From: Lutibacter sp.
GTDB lineage: Bacteria > Bacteroidota > Bacteroidia > Flavobacteriales > Flavobacteriaceae
Length of the DNA: 5,444 nt
NCBI GenBank assembly: GCA_030748365.1
Contig: JASMME010000105.1
Coordinates: 1-5,444 of the forward strand
Direction: 5' to 3'
A program made the position numbers and the translations under genes. How positions within the stretch are numbered: position 1 is the first letter of the stretch; each line of letters begins with the position of its first letter. Shown in pieces: positions 1 through 5,444 of this stretch. The notes below the pieces were generated by a model. The model did not search any database and was not told the DNA's origin. It worked only from the letters and a program-made list of their open reading frames with translations.

Positions 1-126
1 ACGATCCAGAACCTGCTAACCATTACAAATTACGAAGGACTGGATCCTGAAGTATGGGGTGGTATAGACAACAATATATACCCGAGACCAAGGATCGGTA
101 TGCTCGGTGTTAACATTCACTTTTAA
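1..126 (+). CDS. susC: SusC-type TonB-dependent outer-membrane transporter, C-terminal end only
   Basis: Reading frame 1 is open from the first base to a TAA at 124-126 and gives 41 residues. They read as the C-terminus of a SusC/RagA transporter: a TNYxGLDPEV stretch, then GIDNNIYPRPR, then a final beta-strand LGVNIHF ending in phenylalanine, the usual last residue of outer-membrane beta-barrels recognised by the BAM machinery. In this family the protein is a 22-strand barrel that imports oligosaccharides with TonB energy and is capped by SusD. The rest of the gene (normally about 1000 residues) lies upstream of the window. It sits 11 bp before susD on the same strand, the universal SusC-SusD pairing, so the two are surely co-transcribed. 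Starch specificity is inferred from the neighbours, not from this fragment. Confidence 0.93.
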   Translation, partial: TIQNLLTITNYEGLDPEVWGGIDNNIYPRPRIGMLGVNIHF

Positions 127-137
127 TTGATTGAAAA

Positions 138-2021
138 ATGAAAACATATTCTTTTAAAATAATAGTGGGAACCTTGGTCACTTTGTTAATGCTGACCTCC
201 TGTCTAAAAGACCTGGATACCGTTCCTCAAGACAATGATATTGTACTGGCCGATGAGCTGTTCAACAATCCGGCAGCCTATAAAGAAGCCCTGGCCAAGT
301 TATATGCCGGCCTGGCCATCAGTGGACAGCAAGGACCCGCAGGATTGCCTGATATTTCAGGAATCGACGAAGGGTTTAGCCAATACCTGCGACAGTACTG
401 GCTGGCACAGGAAGTAACCACTGACGAAGCCGTTATCGGATGGGCTGATGGCAGTTTGCCAGATTACCACGAACACGATTGGACAGCCAGCAACGAATTT
501 GTGACTGCCCTGTACAACCGGATTCTTTATCAGGTGACCTCCTGCAACGCCTTCCTGAGAGAAACGACGCCATCCAAACTGGCAGCGCGCGGTGTAAGCG
601 GTACGCTACAGGCAGACATCGAACTGTTCAGGAGTGAAGCGCGCTTTTTAAGAGCCCTGAGCTACTACCACGCAGTAGACCTTTTTGGAAATTTTCCCTT
701 CGTTACTGAAGAAGATGGGGTAGGATTCTTTTATCCTCCTCAAAAAAGCCGGGCAGACCTCTTCGCTTTTGTGGAAAGTGAACTGACTGATATAGAAAAC
801 AGCCTGATGGAACCAATGACCAATGAATACGCAAGGGCTGACAAAGCCGCCGCATGGACCTTGTTGGCAAAATTGTACCTAAATGCAGCAGTTTATACAG
901 GAAGCGACCGCTACAATGACTGTGTCACCTATACAGAAAAGGTCATCAACGCCGGCTACGGAACAGAAGCCAATTACGAAGCCTTGTTCTTGGCAGACAA
1001 CCATACCCGTGACGGGGTTATTTTCCCCATCGCCTTTGACGGCCTGCACACGCAATCATATGGAGGCACCACCTTTTTGATTCACGCAGCAGTCGGGGGC
1101 AGTATGAACCCCGCAGACTTCGGTATCAACGGTGGCTGGGGTGGTTTGAGAACCACCAGTGCGCTGGTAAACCTCTTTGAAATAAACCTTGCCAGCCTTC
1201 AGGCCGGCCTGGGTGCAGCCTCTAGCTGGGGACTTGTAGGAGATGCCACTACCAACGGCTGGGGCGGACCGGATATGACGCTCCACGAGACGGGTACGCC
1301 GAATGTTTTTGAAACCTATGCAACGCTCAGTGACGGTACTTTTAAATTCCGAGAAAACAACGACTGGGGCAATAACTACGGTGACAACGGTGCAGATGGC
1401 ACGGTTGAACCCGGTGGTGCCAACATAGCCATTACGGCCGGCGCCTATAAGATTACCTTTGATTTGGCAGGACTCTCCTACAGCGTACAAGCCATTGGTG
1501 ACGCAAGGGCCTTGTTCCACACAGACGGACAAAACAAAGAGATCGCAGAAATTCCAACCTTTACAGAAGGTTATGCCATCAGAAAATTCAAGAATGTAGA
1601 TACCGCCGGAAATCCCGGATCGGATACCTCTGGTAATTTTACTGATACAGACTTCCCGCTCTTCCGACTGGCTGATGTATACCTGATGTATGCAGAAGCC
1701 GTACTAAGAGGCGGCGGCGGCAGTGAAAGTGCTGCTATTGGTTATTTCAACGCCCTGAGAACAAGGGCTGGAAATCCGGAAACAGTTTCGGCCATCAACC
1801 TGGATATGATTCTGGACGAAAGGGCCCGGGAACTTTACTGGGAAGGTCATAGAAGAACAGACCTCGTCCGATACGGAAGGTTCTCTTCAGGCTCCTATGT
1901 ATGGCCCTGGAAAGGAAATGTTGCCGAAGGGACTACTACCTCCGCACATTTGGACCTATTCCCCATTCCTGCCACGGATTTGAATGCCAATCCGAATCTC
2001 ACGCAAAACCAAGGTTACTAA
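138..2021 (+). CDS. susD: SusD-type starch-binding surface lipoprotein with an embedded SusE-like module
   Basis: This is a SusD/RagB-family lipoprotein that binds alpha-glucan at the cell surface and forms the lid of the SusC transporter. The signal peptide ends in the lipobox LTSC (lipidated Cys22), followed by LKDLD, which resembles the Bacteroidota surface-export signal. Family landmarks are YYHAVDLFGNFPFV (176-188), GWGG (333-336), DARALF (455-460), FPLFRLADVYLMYAEA (from 506), ERARELYWEGHRRTDLVRYG (561-580) and the C-terminal FPIP segment. At 627 residues it is about 100 longer than usual for such proteins. The excess is a single block: after LVNLFE (343-348) come a 13-residue linker and a module of about 92 residues (362-453) homologous to the repeats of the downstream SusE protein, after which the SusD fold resumes at DARALF. 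The frame is intact throughout. The ATG at 138 puts the signal peptide right at the N-terminus; its leader is A-rich with no Shine-Dalgarno, normal for Bacteroidota. It lies 11 bp after susC and 7 bp before susE. Confidence 0.95.
   Translation: MKTYSFKIIVGTLVTLLMLTSCLKDLDTVPQDNDIVLADELFNNPAAYKEALAKLYAGLAISGQQGPAGLPDISGIDEGFSQYLRQYWLAQEVTTDEAVIGWADGSLPDYHEHDWTASNEFVTALYNRILYQVTSCNAFLRETTPSKLAARGVSGTLQADIELFRSEARFLRALSYYHAVDLFGNFPFVTEEDGVGFFYPPQKSRADLFAFVESELTDIENSLMEPMTNEYARADKAAAWTLLAKLYLNAAVYTGSDRYNDCVTYTEKVINAGYGTEANYEALFLADNHTRDGVIFPIAFDGLHTQSYGGTTFLIHAAVGGSMNPADFGINGGWGGLRTTSALVNLFEINLASLQAGLGAASSWGLVGDATTNGWGGPDMTLHETGTPNVFETYATLSDGTFKFRENNDWGNNYGDNGADGTVEPGGANIAITAGAYKITFDLAGLSYSVQAIGDARALFHTDGQNKEIAEIPTFTEGYAIRKFKNVDTAGNPGSDTSGNFTDTDFPLFRLADVYLMYAEAVLRGGGGSESAAIGYFNALRTRAGNPETVSAINLDMILDERARELYWEGHRRTDLVRYGRFSSGSYVWPWKGNVAEGTTTSAHLDLFPIPATDLNANPNLTQNQGY
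1221..1496 (+). other. SusE/SusF-type starch-binding module inserted within SusD (residues about 362-453)
   Basis: The segment begins SSWGLVGDA and runs through TLSDGTFKFRENNDW, NYGDNGADG, GGANIA and AGAYKI to LSYSVQAI. Each of these blocks recurs in order in the three repeats of the SusE protein encoded at 2512-3348. Against the first SusE repeat I count 34 identities in 44 positions from TLSDG to AGAYKI, with no gap. The module keeps the three tryptophans typical of the set (W364, the W of GWGG after TTN, and the W of NNDW) and the K-x-R pair before NNDW. In characterised SusE/SusF modules, Trp, Lys and Arg side chains make the starch-binding site, so binding is likely; that this particular module binds starch is inference. 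It interrupts the SusD scaffold at a position where other SusD proteins run almost directly from the LVNLFE-like helix to DARALF. Confidence 0.88.
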
Positions 2022-2028
2022 TTTAAAC

Positions 2029-3351
2029 ATGAAGACAATGAAAAATATCGTATATAAATGGATACTGTTCATCATGGCTCCATTCCTGTTGGTCGCCTGT
2101 TTTGAAGATGAACCCGTATTGACAACATTCAATCCAGCAGCGACCGTGGAAGTAAGTTTGTCTGCCTCCAGTGTGGTACTGGATTCAGAAATGGCCGATA
2201 CGGAAGCCTTGGTCATTTCATGGCCAGCTCCTGACTTCGGTTATGAGGCCGCTGCCGACTATACTGTTCTGATGGACAATGCCGGTGGTGATTTTAGCGA
2301 AGCGGTTAGTTTATCGGTCGGTATTAACCTAGAAAAATCACTGACTACTGGTCAGTTGAACGGTTATTTACTAAGTCTCGGCTTTGAACAAGATATTCCC
2401 GGAGACATACAGATCAAGGTGGTGGCTACCCTGAGTAATTACCACAGTATTGAATCAGGGGTGGTTACGCTCAATGCAACCGCCTATGAAGACCTGCTCG
2501 ACCTGTCTACCAGTTGGGGAGTAGTCGGTTCGGCCGCCAATAACTGGGGCGCCACACCAGACCTGCCGTTCTATACAACCAGTGAATCCGGTGTATTGGT
2601 AGCTTATGTTACCCTGAGCGACGGAGAGATTAAGTTTAGAGAGAATAATGACTGGACACTGAATTACGGAGATGACGGTGCTGACGGCAGCCTAGAAGAA
2701 GGTGGAGCCAATATAGCCGTAGATGCCGGTGCTTACAAGATTGTCATGAACCTGAATACCCTGAGCTATACCATAGAGGCCTATTCCTGGGGCATCGTAG
2801 GCTCTGCCTATAATGACTGGGGAGCCAGCCCAGACGCAGCCCTTACTTACGATCCGTATTCAGATCAGTGGAGGGGCATTGTGACCTTGCTGGACGGAGA
2901 AATGAAAATACGCAAGAACAATGACTGGGGCCTAAACTACGGAGACAGCGGTGCAGACGGTGTATTGGATGTCAACGGAGATAATATTACTGTAACAGCT
3001 GGTATCTATATTGTCACCGTAAACTTTAACGACCTGTCCTATTCTCTGGAACAGATAAGCTATGTATGGGGGGTTGTCGGCTCTGCCTATAACAACTGGG
3101 GCGCCACGCCAGATGCACAGTTTACACGTGACTGGAGCCTTACAGACGAAGCCTGGATCCTACGCGATGTTAGCCTGTTAGACGGTGAATGGAAGATCAG
3201 GGCCAACAATGACTGGGGGGTAAATTACGGAGATACCGGTGCAGACGGTACGCTGGAGGCCAATGGCGACAATATTGTCTCTACTGCCGGTACCTATACC
3301 ATCCGTTTGAATTTTGCAGATCCAGACAATCCTAGCTATACCATCGAATAG
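2029..3351 (+). CDS. susE: SusE/SusF-family surface lipoprotein with three starch-binding repeats
   Basis: This is a 440-residue outer-membrane lipoprotein that binds starch on the cell surface and is thought to help retain substrate near SusC, SusD and the amylase. The signal peptide ends in LVAC (lipidated Cys24), followed by the acidic FEDEP stretch expected for surface export. Residues about 30-155 match the SusE N-terminal domain (Pfam SusE, Ig/FN3-like): SASSVVLDSE, ALVISWPAPDFGY, YTVLMDNAGGDF, then LLSLGF and VVATLSNY. Three tandem modules follow at about 162-252, 253-345 and 346-440. One N-terminal domain plus three modules is the layout of Bacteroides SusF rather than SusE (two modules), but no second SusE/F gene follows, so one protein may do both jobs. 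I chose the ATG at 2029 because it lies 7 bp past the susD stop and starts directly with a lysine-bearing signal peptide; an ATG at 2038 is also possible. An in-frame ATG at 1984 overlaps susD and would prepend 15 charged residues, so it is unlikely. A terminator follows the stop codon. Confidence 0.93.
   Translation: MKTMKNIVYKWILFIMAPFLLVACFEDEPVLTTFNPAATVEVSLSASSVVLDSEMADTEALVISWPAPDFGYEAAADYTVLMDNAGGDFSEAVSLSVGINLEKSLTTGQLNGYLLSLGFEQDIPGDIQIKVVATLSNYHSIESGVVTLNATAYEDLLDLSTSWGVVGSAANNWGATPDLPFYTTSESGVLVAYVTLSDGEIKFRENNDWTLNYGDDGADGSLEEGGANIAVDAGAYKIVMNLNTLSYTIEAYSWGIVGSAYNDWGASPDAALTYDPYSDQWRGIVTLLDGEMKIRKNNDWGLNYGDSGADGVLDVNGDNITVTAGIYIVTVNFNDLSYSLEQISYVWGVVGSAYNNWGATPDAQFTRDWSLTDEAWILRDVSLLDGEWKIRANNDWGVNYGDTGADGTLEANGDNIVSTAGTYTIRLNFADPDNPSYTIE
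2512..2784 (+). repeat. Starch-binding repeat 1 of SusE (residues about 162-252)
   Basis: The repeat runs from SWGVVGSAANNWGATPD through TLSDGEIKFRENNDW, NYGDDGADG, GGANIA and AGAYKI to LSYTIEAY. It shares the FRENNDW, GGANIA and GAYKI variants with the module inside SusD and not with repeats 2 and 3, so it is the nearest relative of the SusD insert within this window. Confidence 0.9.
2785..3063 (+). repeat. Starch-binding repeat 2 of SusE (residues about 253-345)
   Basis: The repeat runs from SWGIVGSAYNDWGASPD through LLDGEMKIRKNNDWG, NYGDSGADG and NGDNI to LSYSLEQIS. Its first tryptophan (W254) lies 91 residues after that of repeat 1 (W163). It groups with repeat 3 by the IRxNNDWG and NGDNI variants; I count 30 identities in 39 positions between them from LLDGE to the TAG tripeptide. 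Confidence 0.9.
3064..3348 (+). repeat. Starch-binding repeat 3 of SusE (residues about 346-440)
   Basis: The repeat runs from VWGVVGSAYNNWGATPD through LLDGEWKIRANNDWG, NYGDTGADG and NGDNI to SYTIE at the C-terminus. Its first tryptophan (W347) is 93 residues after that of repeat 2. It differs from its siblings by a longer loop before the LLDGE strand (WSLTDEAWILRD), an extra tryptophan in GEWKIR, and a short ADPDNP extension in the last hairpin. Confidence 0.9.
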
Positions 3352-3374
3352 ATTAGTAAGTAGTTAATTTTGGT

Positions 3375-3412
3375 AAAGGCCGGTCAAATAGTCCTATTTG
3401 GTCGGTCTTTTT
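3375..3412 (+). terminator. Rho-independent terminator between susE and the amylase gene
   Basis: Bases 3375-3390 pair with 3395-3410 as a continuous 16-bp RNA stem with a four-base GUCC loop; three of the pairs are G-U wobbles (3379-3406, 3383-3402, 3384-3401). The right arm runs into a five-base T tract at 3408-3412. The wobbles become A-C mismatches on the opposite strand, so the signal works best in the + direction. It starts 23 bases after the susE stop codon and ends 16 bases before the amylase start. It should end or reduce transcription from the susCDE unit before the amylase gene. Confidence 0.85.
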
Positions 3413-3428
3413 AATACCTTTATCACCA

Positions 3429-5444
3429 ATGAAAAAAATCGCTATTTTCCTATACATGGCCATGGCTTTTACCGGCTTTTCCCAAGTAAGCACCCTCCCG
3501 GCAGTACCTACCGCAAGTGATGAGATTAGCCTTACTTTTGATACCACGGGAACCGGCCTGGAAGGCTACAACGGAGCGGTATACGCCCATACCGGGGTCA
3601 CTATAAACGGGGAACGCTGGCAACAGGTACTGGGCAGTTGGAACCAAAATGACACCCAACCCGAACTGACCCAAGACAGTGAGCATCCCCAGCTATACCA
3701 CCTGGTGATTTCACCAGATGTTTATACTTTTTACGGGGTAGATACCGCTGATACCATCAACGAACTCTGCCTGGTCTTTCGCTCGGCCAATGGTTCCCAA
3801 CAAACCACAGATATATTCGTACCCATCTATGAGGAAGGGCTAAACATCGTCTTTAGCCAACCGTTAAACAACGCCGTATTCAACCTGAATGAAAGTACGG
3901 TCATACAAGCCGAGACATCGGTCAGTGCCAATTTGGAGATCCTGGCAGAAGACAACAGCCTGCAAACAAGCGATCAGGCAAACAGTATCTCGGCCAACTA
4001 CACCTTTGTCCAGACAGGGCCCCACCAATTTACCGCCAGGGCGAGTACCGATGAAGAAACTGTGGAAGCCCAGCTCTCTGTCTATGTAAAGACCCCAACA
4101 CAAACCGCTCCAAAGCCGGCGGGAATTGAGTACGGAATTAACAAAAATACTGACAACTCCATAACCTTCCTGCTAAAAGCGCCCAATAAAAAGGAGGTAT
4201 TTGTGATCGGTGACTTTAACCAATGGGACCTGCAAGCAGCTTACCAAATGAAAAAGGACGGAGATGATTTCTGGCTCACCCTAAGTGGTCTCGACCCCGA
4301 CACTGAATACGCCTACCAATACCTGATAGACTACGAACTGCGGGTGGCAGACCCCTATTCGGAAAAAATCCTGGATCCTTGGACAGATGAGCATATCAAG
4401 CCCGGAAACTACCCGGATCTAAAGGCCTATCCCACCGGAGAAACCACTGGCTATGTTTCCACCTTCCTTATCAATGAAGTGGCCTACCCGTGGACCACCA
4501 CGAATTTTGTCAGACCAGCCCCGGAAAAACTGGTTATCTATGAATTACTCCTGCGCGATTTTACCGATTCAGACTCCTACAATGAGGCCCTGACAAAACT
4601 GGATTACCTGGCAGAACTCGGTGTCAATGCCATAGAACTGATGCCTGTCAATGAGTTTGAAGGGGTCGATAGCTGGGGCTACAACCCAGCCCTGTATTTT
4701 GCCCTGGACAAATCATATGGCCGTAAAAATGATCTTAAAAGACTGGTGGATGCCTGCCACGAACGCGGGATGGCCGTACTGGTCGATGTGGTATTCAACC
4801 ATTCTTATGGTCAGTCACCCCTGGCACAAATGTACTGGGATGCAGTTCAAAACCAACCGGCAGCAGACAATCCATGGTACAATCAGCAACATAATTTTGT
4901 AGACAACACGGCCTCTCACTGGGGAAATGATTTTAACCATGAATCTCCCCATACAGTCGCATTTTTCGAGGACGTACTCAACTACTGGATGAGCGAATAT
5001 AAGATCGATGGTTTTCGGTTCGATTTTACCAAAGGATTTTCCAATACCATCTACAGCGGTCCAGACAACTGGGGCAGTGACTACGATACGAGCCGGATCA
5101 ATATTTTAAAGAATTATGCCGACAGCGTCTGGGGCTTCTCCCCCAACAACAAACCCTATGTGATCTTTGAACACCTGGCAGACAATGCAGAGGAAACGGA
5201 ACTGGCTGATTATGGAATCCTGCTGTGGGGCAATATGAACCACGCCTATAACCAAAACACCATGGGCTATAGTGAAAATGCCGACCTCTCCTGGATCTCC
5301 TACCAGGAAAGAGGCTGGGACAAACCGGGCCTTGTCGGGTATATGGAAAGTCATGACGAAGAACGCTTGATGTACAACAACCTCCAACACGGTAACAGCC
5401 ATGAGCACTACCATGTACAGGAGCTGCCTACAGCCCTTTCCAGA
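3429..5444 (+). CDS. Secreted multidomain GH13 alpha-amylase-family enzyme, C-terminus missing
   Basis: The frame is open from the ATG at 3429 to the last base (672 codons, no stop), so the gene continues beyond the window. The enzyme should hydrolyse alpha-1,4-glucan, supplying oligosaccharides to SusC/SusD. Residues 1-18 form a signal peptide, with likely cleavage in GFS/QV. There is no lipobox, unlike Bacteroides SusG. Residues about 19-135 form an unassigned beta-rich domain, 137-221 a probable Ig-like domain, and 235-318 a CBM48/isoamylase-N-like domain with FVIGDFNQWD (258-267). The GH13 barrel begins near 368 (LVIYELLLRDF). Its conserved regions are DVVFNH (453-458), DGFRFDF (527-533, nucleophile Asp532 after Arg530), IFEHLAD with likely acid/base Glu581, and ESHDEER with His642-Asp643. 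All catalytic residues are present. Regions II and III differ from classical amylases (FTKGF for AAKH; FEH for GE), which I recall as normal for a Bacteroidota GH13 group. Pullulanase-like or branching activity cannot be excluded. The end probably carries a type IX secretion sorting domain or more binding modules, but this is not visible. A terminator separates it from susE. Confidence 0.93.
   Translation, partial: MKKIAIFLYMAMAFTGFSQVSTLPAVPTASDEISLTFDTTGTGLEGYNGAVYAHTGVTINGERWQQVLGSWNQNDTQPELTQDSEHPQLYHLVISPDVYTFYGVDTADTINELCLVFRSANGSQQTTDIFVPIYEEGLNIVFSQPLNNAVFNLNESTVIQAETSVSANLEILAEDNSLQTSDQANSISANYTFVQTGPHQFTARASTDEETVEAQLSVYVKTPTQTAPKPAGIEYGINKNTDNSITFLLKAPNKKEVFVIGDFNQWDLQAAYQMKKDGDDFWLTLSGLDPDTEYAYQYLIDYELRVADPYSEKILDPWTDEHIKPGNYPDLKAYPTGETTGYVSTFLINEVAYPWTTTNFVRPAPEKLVIYELLLRDFTDSDSYNEALTKLDYLAELGVNAIELMPVNEFEGVDSWGYNPALYFALDKSYGRKNDLKRLVDACHERGMAVLVDVVFNHSYGQSPLAQMYWDAVQNQPAADNPWYNQQHNFVDNTASHWGNDFNHESPHTVAFFEDVLNYWMSEYKIDGFRFDFTKGFSNTIYSGPDNWGSDYDTSRINILKNYADSVWGFSPNNKPYVIFEHLADNAEETELADYGILLWGNMNHAYNQNTMGYSENADLSWISYQERGWDKPGLVGYMESHDEERLMYNNLQHGNSHEHYHVQELPTALSR

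Noticed and set aside
1221..1496. Assembly chimera or recent recombination joining a SusE fragment to susD
   Set aside because: Both junctions are in frame, SusD sequence resumes correctly at DARALF, and the copy differs from all SusE repeats by many silent codon changes, so it is not a duplicated piece of nearby sequence.
1056..1532. A 158-codon open frame on the minus strand opposite the module inside SusD
   Set aside because: The + strand here encodes a conserved SusD/SusE-type module, and the codon differences from SusE repeat 1 are silent in the + frame. The antisense product has no signal, domain or recognisable family, so it is a shadow of high-GC codons.
1984..2028. Earlier in-frame ATG for the SusE gene, overlapping the end of susD
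   Set aside because: It would place 15 charged residues before a complete lipoprotein signal peptide, which would spoil the signal. The ATG at 2029, just past the susD stop, fits far better.
2512..3348. DNA tandem repeat or mobile element in the 3' half of susE
   Set aside because: The repetition is at the protein level, about 91-93 residues per unit, with much nucleotide divergence. There are no terminal inverted repeats or target-site duplications.
3353..3686. Two overlapping minus-strand frames across the susE-amylase gap and the amylase start
   Set aside because: They run through the terminator stem and opposite the amylase signal peptide and first domain, and show no family resemblance. 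They are shadow frames.
5106..5414. A 102-codon minus-strand frame opposite the GH13 catalytic region
   Set aside because: It lies opposite the conserved acid/base and ESHDEER regions of the enzyme, which account for the coding pattern fully.

Overview
The window is part of a starch (alpha-glucan) utilisation locus of the Sus type from a member of the Bacteroidota, most likely a marine flavobacterium. The case rests on a SusC-SusD-SusE-amylase gene order on one strand, lipoprotein signals with an acidic or lysine-acidic stretch after the cysteine, A-rich leaders without Shine-Dalgarno sites, and an amylase with a flavobacterial-type signal peptide. Genus cannot be fixed from the sequence.

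Layout, all on the + strand: (1) the last 41 residues of a SusC-type TonB-dependent outer-membrane transporter (1-126); (2) an 11-bp gap, then a 627-residue SusD-type surface lipoprotein (138-2021); (3) a 7-bp gap, then a 440-residue SusE/SusF-type surface lipoprotein with an N-terminal SusE domain and three C-terminal starch-binding repeats (2029-3351); (4) a 77-bp gap holding a strong rho-independent terminator hairpin (3375-3412); (5) the first 672 codons of a large secreted GH13 alpha-amylase-family enzyme, still open at the window end (3429-5444). No stretch over 300 bases lacks a gene, and I see no RNA genes, mobile elements or CRISPR arrays.

Expected working model, from the characterised Bacteroides Sus system: SusD and SusE hold starch at the cell surface, the GH13 enzyme cuts it to oligosaccharides, and SusC with its SusD lid imports them into the periplasm.

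The most unusual thing here is inside susD. Between the conserved LVNLFE segment and the DARALF segment, the protein carries an extra module of about 92 residues that is plainly homologous to the three repeats of the neighbouring SusE protein and closest to the first. A starch-binding module of SusE type thus appears to be built into the SusD lid itself. Silent codon differences show it is an old, selected arrangement and not a recent copy or an assembly error.
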